A stretch of 64,000 nt of DNA, from positions 1,860,001 to 1,924,000 of the forward strand of contig OZ025256.1 in NCBI GenBank assembly GCA_964019135.1, written 5' to 3'. Source of the stretch: Arenicola marina. Lineage: Eukaryota > Annelida > Polychaeta > Arenicolidae. The translations under genes were made by a program, and so were the position numbers. The notes under the pieces were generated by a model, which was not told the origin of the DNA, ran no database searches, and saw only the letters and a list, made by a program, of their open reading frames with translations. This document shows, in pieces, positions 13,601 through 23,491 of this stretch (position 1 is the first letter of the stretch; each line of letters opens with the position of its first letter).

Positions 13601-16600
13601 CTTCCCATGAGGCACCACACCAGTCTTCCCATGAGGCACCACGCCAGCCTTCTCATGAGGCGCCACACCAGCCTTCCCGTGAGACACCACACCAGCCTTC
13701 CCATGAGGCACCACGCCAGCCTTCCCATGAGACACCACACCAGCCTTCCCATGACGCACCACGCCAGCCTTCCCATGAGGCACCGCGGCATCCTTCGCAT
13801 TAGGAACCACACCAGCATTCTCATGAGGCACCACATGCATGAACCGCACATCCGTTTAGACATTTCATGTAATCTCATCACTTCCGTGGTGATTAATGGG
13901 CATTAGTCATGCTTACCAAGGAAATGGTAAAACCGTAAACATCGCACATTTCGCGTATATCAAGCAGTGTTTGACATGCATATATATCTATCCAGTTATG
14001 ATGTGTATACGTTGAGGACTAGCTATATTTCACACGTCATAAATCTCTTCAAATATACAATCAGTTTTCTTCTAAATGAGTAATATTGCAATTCAAACAA
14101 AATACTCATACCACAGATATGTCCACGTATATCAACATAGTAAACTTCTCTCTTAAGTTGTTCACATTCGGCCTTAGTTTGATTGATATTTTTGTCTAAT
14201 TGTCTATTAACCTTTAGTCGTGGGTATGCCTTAGGCACAGTTCGCTTAAAAATATTGCTATTCCATATATTATGAAACGAGGTTAAAGTCATTCTTTACG
14301 AAAAATGTCATGCATCCTGATTCAGTAACGAATCAACAAGTAGTAAAAAGGCAGTTCGTTTCAAAATGTGGAAATGCATACTCATGACAATATTACCTTT
14401 CTTGCAAGCATAACCACCGAGGAAATCCGTGCAGGTTCTGTTCCGTTTACAAGTCTTGGGTTCGCAGGCTTGTGTGACAGAGACAAAAAGGACGTTCAGT
14501 TCTGGGAATATATATAGATTTTATTGTTGAAATGCTGAAATAATTTTCTGAAGTCTTGATTTAATAAAGACAATTGTTTGCCCTGCAAAATCATAATAGA
14601 GATGCTTTGAGAAACATGTTCTGCTAGACTAGTTCATGTAGATGTTCTTGTGGACTACGTCATGAAACTCTATTCATTGTTTGTTGAGCCTGTGTGTCAT
14701 TTAAATTAAAGGTGGATATAGGAATGTATAGATTTCGCGGTTTACTCTGCGGCCAATCATCAACGCGTCCAAATCACGAAACGTTCTCAGTTATATTATT
14801 AAGATTAACATTAAACGTGATGTATAAGTAACTTTAAAAACATACTGAACTGGGACAAAGCCATATGTCTTTTCATTCCAAGCGACATGAGGTCATATGA
14901 TTGGTACACTTACCCCGTAGACAGGAACTTTCAGTGGACGACGAGTCGCACCAACAGATATAGTCCCAGCCGGACTCCTCCTTACATGTATATCCAACTC
15001 CACACTGGTTTTCTGAGCAAGCTGGATGGGCTATAAAGAATACAATTTTGTGAAATCATACTTAATCATGGCAACAATCTAAATACTGTCGCTAGATCAC
15101 CAGTGGCATATGTATGTAACATTCATAAAACAACCTCGGAAAAAAGCATTTACCTCTCGCGACTAGTTTCATGTTGCGGGCAAGGACTAGTCTACTCTAT
15201 TTGAAACCCCACATGCAGTAAATTCATAGATTAATTTATGAGTACTTAATCCTGAGGCAGACGAAGAAAGACCTGCTGCGTATTCATAATCCCCTCTTTT
15301 TAGCCTCACCAGGTCTTTTTAGCTTAACTTATGATTAAAAACCCTCTTCAATATTATTTTAGCACTTTCTTAATTCAGAAAAATCCGCTTCTTGGGTGAC
15401 TACTTATGCATTTTAAACCCGATAATCGACAAATCTTCCACTTAGCGCTAAGTCTACTGGCGTAGCCTTAGTGGCGATTACGATTACGGCCCCTGGGCCG
15501 GTATCCATGCACGGAACTCTGCAATCTGGATAAGGTTATCCGACGCAGATGCATAAATAGCTGGATCGTTATCGATAAACAATACTATGTTACCTGACCA
15601 AGACTGGGGGAGGTAGTCATCAATCTTAATTTTCGTCCAGGAATCACACCTCCTGAACCGTCAAGTTAACGGGTCCACGGGGCGGACAGGTGAGGGGGTG
15701 CGTATGAGTTACGAATCACACCCCCTGGACCGCGATGGCAAAGGTCTATAGGGCGGGTGGAGGTGCGTATTGGTCAGGAATCACACCACCTGACCCATTA
15801 TGTCTGGGGTCTTGGCGGCCGGTGGAGGTGCGTATGAGTCACGAAATCATACGAATGATACCCCCCGGGCCGTGATGTCATAAGTCTAGGGGATGGGTGG
15901 GGGCGACTATGGCCACCATTTCGTCGGATCAAGTAAACTACAACGTAATTTTGACGCAAACCTTCAAATTGCGAAAAAAAAGTTCTGCGCGGCAGAACGG
16001 GCAAATTAGCAAAAAGTCGCCACAACGTATAATAGCTGAGTAACAGCTAACGTCTTCCCATCATTTGACATAAAGGACACAGATGTGTATATCTTAGAGG
16101 ACCGTTAACTTGGACGGATGTTGGAAGTACTCTACGCTTTATAAGTGCGATCATGTTTTAATTAGAATGTCTGTCAACGTGTTTTTTATGTTTCGGTTAA
16201 TAACATTCTGATAGAAAAAAGGACACAGATGTAGCCTGCTTTTATAATTTTCGACCTTTTGCGTTTAAGGTTCAGGACTCATTCCCCTCCATTAGGTAGC
16301 CAATATATGATATTAATAGGATGCAATTAAACAACTGGAAACTGTGTTCGTATGCCTATGCAGGGCATACGTTTGGAATAAAAAGAATTATATTAGGATC
16401 GAGTATTTTCGAATACAGCAAACTGATGATGTAACGGCTCTGTTGTACTCTAGATTAAGATTAAGAATCCGCCTGGCTAGTAGGCCTAATACGGGCTTAA
16501 GGCCGTTTAAAACGGGTTTTTTTGTTTTTTTTGATATAAAAACTCGTAGTAACTTATAAAGTATAATTCTGTTCGACACATATGATATACTAACCTGCAT

Positions 16601-17699
16601 TGAACCGACGCAGCGTTCCTTGGGCCTAGAGCATATCATTGTGTTCCACATACCATACAGAGCTTCCGTTGATTTGGGTTAACATACTCGGATAACGTTT
16701 CTCTTTAAGGTTACTTCAGGTCAATGGAAATGTTTCCCCCTGTTTATCTATGTTATGAAGCATATCAAGAGATTATGTCCATAACTGTAGGACCCAAGGC
16801 CAAGCAATGCTATAACAGTGTTATAAGAGCTGGCTGTCCTTTGTTTTAAGCACGTTCTGCCATCTATATTTTCTGTTGGCATGGTCACTTTGTAACCCTT
16901 CTTTATCATTTGAGGTCGAGAGCGTGTGGCGCGGGGCGCATGGCGCGTGGCGTGTGGCGCGTGGCGCGTGGCAGATTTGTTGAGAACCAAATTCAATCTT
17001 CTTTTCTTGCTTTTGGGGGATTCAATGAAAACATATTAAATATTAGTTCCTCTGCCAAATTTGCGTGTATTCTATGTATTGCAAGCAAATACACACCATA
17101 TTCAACGATTCCCTATAAACGACGAAAGACAAAATTGTGATAATACTGCATTTTTGGCCTATTTATAGCCTATTGGGGTTCGAATCGAGCTTATAGAGAG
17201 GAAGTTGGTTCGGTAACATATGTTTTTTGCCCATTTATGTATTTATCATGGCGCTATAGGCTTCAGCAGCCAGTTTTGGGGGAATTCTGTAGTCCAGGTT
17301 TTCTGTGGGAGGGGGCAGGGAGGTCTTCAAAATCTTTAAAAATCACATTTTTAAGCATTTTCTAATTGACCGCCATGTTAAAGCCAATTTTACAAAATGA
17401 CTGTTTTTCTTTAAAAATGTATTATTTAAAAAAAAACATTATGCCGACAAACAGTTTTTTGATCCCCCAACGCGCTCTGTACCTTAAATCCAGTTTTTTA
17501 GTCAGTAAACGGCGTCAATCGTTCAAGATTGTGGTGAACGGTACAGCTAAACATAAAGATCTGGTTGTATTCAGAATCAAAGGTTTTAATATCAACACCA
17601 TCAAGTTGAGTAATTTATTATATTATACTTACGATTTTCCAGCATTTGGCATGACACAGAGCTGAAGATGAGCATCAGACCAGTCAGAACAGAAATCAT
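4422..17699 (-). CDS. Gene A: secreted EGF/PAN/mucin/sushi protein, 9 exons
   Basis: Predicted exons: 17699-17633, 15021-14914, 14468-14397, 9791-9684, 9304-9230, 8614-8390, 8018-7116, 6874-6692, 4639-4422. All junctions are phase 1. The lengths sum to 1959 nt, 653 codons with the stop (652 residues). Residues: signal 1-22, EGF 23-58, half-EGF 59-82, EGF 83-118, half-EGF 119-143, PAN-like 144-218, mucin 219-519, sushi 520-580, sushi 581-652. The last two domains and the mucin stalk are a diverged copy of gene B's. No membrane exon follows. The last exon reads through its ancestral donor to TGA at 4424-4422, and AATAAA lies at 4163-4158, so a secreted product is likely. The role is unknown. 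Decay of the 3' part is possible because sushi 1 lacks its first Cys. Confidence 0.65.
5112..5295 (-). mobile_element. tRNA-derived SINE with 15-bp target duplication
   Basis: The minus strand starts with a tRNA-like head: GGTGTATTGGTTAGCGC (A box) and GGGTTCGAATCC (B box), then an unrelated body of about 110 bp. CCGCCGATTCAGAAA is repeated exactly at 5097-5111 and 5296-5310, the target site duplication. The empty site is visible in the paralogous segment near 28.88 kb. A second member of the family is at about 63600-63737. Confidence 0.85.
6692..6874 (-). CDS. Gene A exon 8: sushi 1, first Cys lost
   Basis: Reads VEWPPPPIVPNTRMDYDSL, then TNSCVPGTSFPEGG, then TIICLPGGSW and QGCTG. It is a close copy of gene B 30010-30192 but has TGG (Trp) where gene B has TGC (Cys1). 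One disulphide of the sushi fold therefore cannot form and a Cys is left unpaired. Splice sites are intact (ACTTCAG; ACAG|GTAACG). Confidence 0.65.
7116..8018 (-). CDS. Gene A exon 7: mucin-like stalk, about 17 repeats
   Basis: 903 nt open, with about 17 units of 17 residues, TTPDMTTVGQDQSSLPA, each 51 bp. One unit carries an extra codon (QDHQSS) and one has a Cys (TTVCQDQ). Homologous to gene B's stalk (TTPxVTTxNQEQSSxL), but each array has been homogenised on its own. Acceptor ACTTCTCCAG, donor GCAG|GTTGGA. Confidence 0.75.
8390..8614 (-). CDS. Gene A exon 6: PAN/apple-like domain
   Basis: 75 codons: GCFYGIIDISET, then KADCEAECRQYVWCSAIKL, then NCHLHEG, then WYTSAWRNIC. Cysteine order and the ECxxxCxxYxxC-like core fit the PAN/apple fold, which mediates protein or carbohydrate contacts. 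Acceptor ACGTACTAG, donor TGCC|GTACGT, phase 1-1. A G-rich low-complexity stretch (8700-8820) lies in the intron just upstream. Confidence 0.7.
9230..9304 (-). CDS. Gene A exon 5: half EGF-like module
   Basis: 25 codons: ACPSSTCRGGGRTC, then ADHICNKG, with only four cysteines, as in exon 3. Acceptor GCACATTAG, donor AAAG|GTAATAC. Followed by the PAN-like exon. Confidence 0.65.
9684..9791 (-). CDS. Gene A exon 4: EGF-like domain 2
   Basis: 36 codons: ACETDTCEQGQTC, then GYSCWCNTTSTGNNCALG, again C-x4-C-x5-C-x8-C-x-C-x8-C. NTT is a possible N-glycosylation site. Acceptor CCCATGAAG is poor in pyrimidines directly before the AG but has a tract further up; donor CTGG|GTAAGC. Tandem duplicate of exon 2. 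Confidence 0.75.
10300..13810. repeat. 24-bp minisatellite, about 146 units, in a gene A intron
   Basis: The unit is CCCATGAGGCACCACACCAG plus CCTT, with recurrent variants (gag/gaa, acacc/acgcc/gctag, ctt/gtt). A block is duplicated at higher order: a distinctive aag-containing variant at 10391 recurs at 12287, 1896 bp apart (exactly 79 units). The plus strand is C-rich. Because 24 is divisible by 3 and the unit has few stops, several frames on both strands stay open for hundreds of codons. The array lies between EGF exons of gene A, in the intron 9792-14396. Confidence 0.95.
14110..14200 (-). pseudogene. Possible remnant of a PAN-like exon in gene A
   Basis: A minus-strand reading gives NINQTKAECEQLKREVYYV, then DIRGHIC, with a fair donor TGTG|GTATGA. 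Its position after the EGF/half-EGF pair matches the PAN exon in the second unit, and AKADCEAEC there loosely resembles TKAECEQLK here. I found no acceptor in phase 1 for this frame, so it is left out of the gene model. It may be a decayed exon or chance. Confidence 0.25.
14397..14468 (-). CDS. Gene A exon 3: half EGF-like module
   Basis: 24 codons with only the first four EGF cysteines: ACEPKTCKRNRTC, then GGYACKKG, after which the exon ends. Acceptor CACACAAG, donor AAAG|GTAATA, phase 1-1. It is paired with the full EGF upstream, as is its duplicate at 9230-9304. Confidence 0.7.
14914..15021 (-). CDS. Gene A exon 2: EGF-like domain 1
   Basis: 36 codons with the full six-Cys EGF pattern C-x4-C-x5-C-x8-C-x-C-x8-C: CSENQCGVGYTC, then YICWCDSSSTESSCLRG. 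Acceptor CATCCAG; a second acceptor (TTTATAG) nine nt upstream is also in frame. Donor CGGG|GTAAGT. It has the same length (108 nt) and cysteine spacing as 9684-9791. Confidence 0.8.
15600..15900. repeat. Degenerate tandem repeat of about 70 bp, four units, gene A intron 1
   Basis: AATCACACC starts units at 15642, 15714 and 15779, with a decayed fourth near 15845. Shared blocks are GGTGGAGGTGCGTATG and ACACCCCCTGGACC. Confidence 0.7.
15901..17632. other. Gene A intron 1, remainder
   Basis: No exon supported. Holds a short GTGGCGC-type repeat (16919-16975) and an AT-rich open frame (17366-17665) without known features. Confidence 0.5.
17633..17699 (-). CDS. Gene A exon 1: signal peptide
   Basis: ATG at 17699 begins MISVLTGLMLIFSSVSCQML, a textbook signal peptide. 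Its donor AATC|GTAAGTATAA is strong and leaves phase 1. Spliced to 15021 it gives LEN-PCSENQCG, a natural start of an EGF domain. A 16-bp minisatellite begins about 235 bp upstream. Confidence 0.75.
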
Positions 17700-17934
17700 G
17701 ACTAATCCTTCTTCCGAACCTCCCAATGAATTTATGACAGATCATCAGAGTTTTCTTATGATGTGTTGTCGTCTTATGAACCTCAGAGCGGGTCACAGCC
17801 TTAGAATAGCGCGATGATGACAGATAATGTGTTTACAGCTCACTTGGTCATGCTCTGTCGACGCCGACGTAAGAACACAATAGTCAGTAATGATCCAGCG
17901 TGTAGGTCCCACAGTTAACCGAGTAAGATTTGGT

Positions 17935-18525
17935 CCCTTGTCGATGTGGTCCGGGGACGATGTGGTGCGGGGACAATGTGGTCCGGGGTCGATGTGGTCC
18001 TTGATCGATGTGGTCCGGGTACGATGTGGTCCTAGATCGATGAGGTCCGAGGTCGATGTGGTCCGAGGTCGGTGTGGTCAGAGGTCGGGGTGGTCCGAGG
18101 TCGGTGTGGTCCGAGGTCGGTGTGGTCCGAGGTCGGTGTGGTCCGAGGTCGGTGTGGTCCGGGGACTATGTGGTCCGGGGAGGATGTGGTCCGGGACGAT
18201 GTGGTCCTAGATCGATGAGGTTCAAGGTCGATGTGGTCCGAGGTCGGTTTTGTCCGAGGTCGGTGTGGTCCGAGGTCAGTGTGGTCCGAGGTCGGTTTTG
18301 TCCGAGGTCGGTGTGGTCCGAGGTCGGTGTTGTCCGAGGTCGGTGTTGTCCGAGGTCGGTGTGGTCCGAGGTCGGTGTGGTCCGAGGTTGGTGTGGGTCG
18401 ATGTGGTCCGAGGTTGGTGTGGTCCGAGGTCGGTGTGGGTCGATGTGGTCCGAGGTTGGTGTGGTCCGAGGTCGGTGTGGGCCGAAGTTGGTGTGGGTCG
18501 ATGTGGTCCGAGGTCGATGATGTTC
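17935..18525. repeat. 16-bp minisatellite upstream of gene A
   Basis: About 36 units of GGTCCGAGGTCGGTGT and variants, including GGTCCGGGTACGATGT near its gene-proximal end. It starts about 235 bp upstream of gene A's start codon. The gene-proximal 120 bp hold the more diverse units. A related 16-bp repeat sits upstream of gene B. Confidence 0.9.
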
Positions 18526-18529
18526 TAGG

Positions 18530-20288
18530 ACGATGTGGCCCTGGGGCGATGTGGGCAAAGAACGATGTGATCGTCTAGGCACGATGTGGTCCATGGACGA
18601 TCTATCCTGGTTGGAGAAGGCCTTTGGGGCTCGTTGTGAGAGAAAACGATCTTGGTGATGTGTCGTATGCATCTTTCATAAGCTTCTGAAGTTGCATGAA
18701 CAGGGACCTCTTACCGTGCTATATATGTTCTACCTTGATTCGAAGAACTTGCTCAATATTTGAAACCTGTACCAGTTTAAACTCATTTCTACCCGAGACA
18801 GCATCTATAATCACCATTGACAGACCCTTTCATCCCGCTACCCACAAATAGCATTGCTGCAATATTGAACACTGGATACCAACAGTTATGGCACCAATAC
18901 AATTGCGAAACGATTCACCAGGTGGCGCCACTGCTCATTCACCCTGTCTGCTCTATGGGCCAAACATCGAACCGTTTAGTCCATTATGTATGGGCGAATG
19001 GGGAAGTCTTCCTTACCAAGTAATTGATGGTTTCCTTCACTGTCATGCAGTAATGTTAACTTTGTAGCCACATCTGTTTTTGTTAGTCGCCTATAGTCAT
19101 CAATCTATCTCAAGTGCCTTCGTTTAGATCCGAACCATGACTGTTTTTATGGTTGTCCCGTTGGGAGGAGCGCGCAAAAACGGTGGCGTATAACGCGACC
19201 GATCGATCCGTCCCTCCTGTTTGTATCGCCGGGATATAAATCATGAAGTAACTCTTATGGCGCCCGCTTGGCGGTGGTCCTGTGTGACACAAGGACACCG
19301 GGACAAACAACATCACAAACCCCGAGCAATGGCGTGGCTACTTCTCGGATTTTACGTTTTTCAACTTTTTACGGCAAACGTTTGCCATGGTTCGTGGAAG
19401 AAAATGCACCTTGCATAGTTGAGGCTAGCCTAGCTATTCGGTACAAGCGCGGCTCAGTGATAATACAAAGGGTAGGAGAGCTGTCCAATGAAGGATGCTG
19501 TGTGTAAGGGGCGGGGTGGGGTATTGGGTTTAGTGTGTATCGTCTGTCAGAACTTGAAGACAGCGTCTATCCGGTAGCAAGCAACCGGCTATGTTCAGAA
19601 CATGCCCGATAACTGTGAATGACCATTTACTGTTTTGCCAGAATATATATATTATTCCCTTATATAACAGTATTACAAGGCGGCCTGAAAAAAATACCGT
19701 AATGGACTTATATAAGAACTAAATTAAACGTCAGGTTGAGTTATCTCGGTCAGTCAGTTTACGACATTAAATTATAATCTTACCATATTATTTCGCTGTA
19801 TTGGTTACCACAGATCATTTTAACGGACGCTGGAGTCGCTGATAGACCCATAGAATTCTCGAAGTTATGCCAACACTGCTACATGTGCTTATTATGTGTT
19901 TTGTACGGTTTTCTCGGTGATATTACGCACAGGTAATAATGATCATGTCTCGGGGCGGGGGTTACGTGAAAACACTTTTCATATGATATGATTGCCTCAG
20001 ACACCAACAGTATTCCTTAAAATACAACGCAGCCGGCCGGTTCCCAACACTCAAACGTTGACTAGAATAAGTGCGCGTCACGCAGCTGTAGCAATAGGGC
20101 TGTATGTAACACATATGTTGTTATGGCTGACTCTAATGAATCTGTTAAACTGGTCACATATTTGTTAAAATCTTGTCGGGAAAGTATTTGTGCTAAGAAA
20201 GGTCAATTATGCTGTCAGGCATATAATTCATCTAAGTTACTGACAGTTCTAAATTGAATTGCTGTAAAATAAAATTAATTAATAAAAT
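18530..20288. other. Intergenic, no gene recognised
   Basis: Lies between gene A's upstream minisatellite and the 111-bp duplication. Short open frames only. Confidence 0.5.
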
Positions 20289-20501
20289 ATACTATTTAAT
20301 ATTGGCATAACATCTCCTTCGCGTACCCAACGCTAAATACTTACTAATACTGCTGCTGTCTGCTATAGTAACCTTGACTTGGCGTCCAAGTCCAATATTA
20401 TACTATTTAATATTGGCATAACATCTCCTTCGCGTACCCAACGCTAAATACTTACTAATACTGCTGCTGTCTGCTAGTAACCTTGACTTGGCGTCGACCT
20501 G
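20289..20501. repeat. Tandem duplication of about 111 bp, two copies
   Basis: ACTATTTAATATTGGCATAA through CCTTGACTTGGCGTC occurs at 20291 and 20402, nearly identical, with a 3-bp gap in the second copy. Confidence 0.9.
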
Positions 20502-22566
20502 ACCTAGTTACAGTTGTTGGTTGCGCGCAGTCTATCGGCGGGGGGGGGGGGGGGGGTGGGCGCTGCGCTATCGCTGGTATGTGTACCGGATGACTGTCCT
20601 CTGTCGGGAAGGGTGGGTTGTGTCGTCTCTAATCCTGGTTGCGTTGCGCGGTGGTTCCTTTCCGTAGTTGTCATGTGGATATATATTCCGGACTTCGCTG
20701 TTTGGGTGAGGGACTTAAATCTATTTCTCCAGTCGGTGTCGCGAAGTTCTTTATAGATCTGGGCTTGACTCTTGGCTATGCACAATATTCCCGCGTTTTT
20801 TGTTGCAATATTATGCAAGATACAAATTAACTTTGCCGACTTGCAGAAGGGGCAACTTGACAAAGTTGTTTCGTTTCAATATATATAGAACAATTCTGAA
20901 ATTCTGAATTAATTTTATGTGTCCGCGAGATGTTATGTAGCACCTAAGTAAGCGAGACCCCCCTCTAGTAGCGCAGAAACAAGAATGGACTCGTCCACGT
21001 TGACGCCCCAAACAACACGTAGTTCATGTAAGTCCACCAATCAGTTGAAGTCAGTCATTCGGATCAACAGATTTTGAAATGGGTCAAAACCAAAATAGAT
21101 CATGATAGGCCAAAACAACAGTGAAATGACTCGAATTTGTTATTAATAATCAACAAATAGCGTTGCGGTTTGGATATACAGGTTCAGAAAGACACGTTCT
21201 ATGCCTGAAAATCACTACCCAATGAATTATTAAATTGATAGTGGTAATATGGTCTGTACCGTGCCACACTCATATATATTTATTTATCATACCTTCGATA
21301 TCCCCCATAGCTTTCAAATAAACAGAAGCTACATTAAAAATGAGAATCCCAGTGGCTCTCGTGAAAGCGACCAGAGTTTTGATCAATCTTTAGTCTCCAA
21401 ACCAAGTATAAATCTCTAAAAAAAATCATTTGAATTTGATCAGTTTTTTTACTGATTCTTTTTGATTTGATCAACTGAATGATTACGATTCGGAATAAAG
21501 CTCAATCATATACTTAGTACTAAAATTTTTAAATATGAAACTTATGAATGCTATTGATATATTTCTCAGTATGGCGGATGCCCCTTCTCTGGCTCAACGA
21601 TAAGAGCAATCAACTCAATTGAAATGTTAGTACGTAGTAACTCAAGTCAACTAGATTATATGTAATGTACAGATAGACAAATAATAACTAGTCGATATGT
21701 TTACTACAATTTTATTACAACGTTTATGTATAATCACAAACGACATGCAGCATGCATAGGTTAAATCCTCGATAATATACTTCTTGTTAAATACATTTAG
21801 TGAATATAGTCCCACCAAGGCACATTTTAAAATTCGTATTTGTATTATATGTTATTCTGCACAGCTAATAGTGACATAAGATCTACTCCCAATATATATA
21901 TATATATCATTCAATATAATATGCGCCATGTATGAATACCACCATCGTAGTTTGTATGTCCCAACCCTTCAACCAACATGTATGTTGCAATTTGCCTAGC
22001 GTCGGTTCAGTCATTAAATACTTGTTTCTGGTTCTAAACTGTACTACATTGACGAAAAGAGACTTACAGAGTAACGGAGTACGTACGAACTATTATAACA
22101 CTGTTTTCATTCCCAAAACAAGATGGCGTAGACAATAATTCAGTCTACGCAAATATCATGACTGTAGTGAGGTCACACCTTGCACACAAAATAGATTGTG
22201 ATCTCAATACTTCGACATATGCAAACGGACGGATGTCAAATGACACATTTATCTGAATTTTCCCCCACATTTTGATCATCATTTAAATTGCCTTGACATT
22301 CAAGTTAATAAGATATCCTTGTGTCATATATAATTACCTATTTAGCAATGGAATATGAATATAACTTTACAAGTTTCTATGCACAACGATTTTTAATCAG
22401 ACTACGCAAACGGAGGATCAGTTTATCTGCAACGAGTGCACTGTCTACAATTCTACGGTACGGGAGAGATGATCCTTTGTATGATCAGGATATTACCTAT
22501 TCTAAGTGGGATGGGTAGGTATGAACATTTGAGATTATCCGGGATTCGAGGTAATTTTCTCCGTCC
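20502..22566. other. Intergenic, no gene recognised
   Basis: Contains a G run (20539-20556), a minus-strand Pro/Thr-rich open frame (20504-20863) that I cannot assign, and an AT dinucleotide run (21893-21907). Confidence 0.5.
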
Positions 22567-23150
22567 CTGTAGCATTATCCAAGGGATCCGCTGCCGTCAT
22601 ATAGCATTATCCAATGGATCAGCTGCAGTCATATAGCATTATCCAAGGGATCCGCTGCCGTCATATAGCATTATCTAAGGGATCTGCTGCCGTCATATAG
22701 CATTATCCAAGGGATCCGCTGCCGTCATATAGCATTATCCAAGGGATCCGCTGCCGTCATATAGCATTATCCAAGGGATCCGCTGCCGTCATATAGCATT
22801 ATCCAAGGGATCCGCTGCCGTCATATAGCATTATCCAAGGGATCCGCTGCCGTCATGTAGCATTATCCAAGGGATCCGCTGCCGTCATATAGCATTATCC
22901 AAGGGATCCGCTGCCGTCATATAGCATTATCCAAGGGATCCGCTGCCGTCATGTAGCATTATCCAAGGGATCCGCTGCCGTCATATAGCATTATCCAAGG
23001 GATCCGCTGCCGTCATATAGCATTATCCAAGGGATCCGCTGCAGTCATATAGCGTTATCCAAGGGATCCGCTGCCGTCATATAGCATTATCCAAGGGATC
23101 CGCTGCCGTCATATAGCATTATCCAAGGGATCCGCTGCCCTCATATAGCA
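22567..23150. repeat. 32-bp tandem repeat, about 18 copies, just 3' of gene B
   Basis: The unit is GTCATATAGCATTATCCAAG followed by GGATCCGCTGCC, repeated almost perfectly. Most copies differ at one position or none, so the array is young or homogenised. It starts about 115 bp past gene B's stop codon and therefore probably lies in its 3' UTR or immediate 3' flank. Each unit contains a GGATCC palindrome. Confidence 0.9.
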
Positions 23151-23264
23151 GTACCATGCGCTGCAGTCGCCCAAGAGCCCATCCATCCATTATCAGTCAG
23201 TTAATAAATCGGACAAGTTCTCCATGATCCTAGGTAATGGCGTTTGGGCTGCTTCTAAGGAAGA

Positions 23265-23491
23265 TCAGACAGTGGTCACTTGGTTTCGTCTCGGCCTCAT
23301 TTGCTTGTTTGGCATCTTCCTTGGCGACTTCCTACATCGACGATTCCCACACCATTGATTGCAGATTATTGGAATGTCGGAGATAATCACGAGGCCGAAA
23401 ATGGCGCCGAGGATTGCGATGGCCACGATACCGTAAACCTTCGAATTGGACGCCTCTACCGCGACAATCTCTTCCACCACATCGTTTCGCC
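23265..23491 (-). CDS. Gene B exon 16: membrane helix and cytoplasmic tail
   Basis: After an acidic juxtamembrane stretch (VVEEIVAVEAS) comes a helix of about 19 residues, VYGIVAIAILGAIFGLVII. The tail of about 38 residues is strongly basic (GNRRCRKSPRK) and contains two Cys close to the membrane. It ends NQVTTV followed by TGA at 23267-23265. The terminal T-T-V fits a class I PDZ ligand (family knowledge; binding is inferred). Acceptor CTGTTTCAG. Confidence 0.85.

Noticed and set aside
10319-13906. Open frame of 1195 codons on the plus strand (and frames of 474-629 codons on the minus strand)
   Set aside because: It is the 24-bp minisatellite read in frame. Several frames on both strands are open, the peptide is a simple octapeptide repeat, and the array lies in an intron of gene A.
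14023-14292. Open frame as a further gene A exon
   Set aside because: No acceptor in phase 1 for the reading frame; kept only as a possible remnant.
18056-18672. Open frames across the 16-bp array
   Set aside because: Several overlapping frames on both strands give the same simple repeat; no start context or splice link.
20504-20863. Minus-strand Pro/Thr-rich frame as a gene
   Set aside because: No domain, no splice partner, and its end is a C homopolymer run.
22567-23150. CRISPR array
   Set aside because: Units are directly adjacent without unique spacers and the sequence is eukaryotic.
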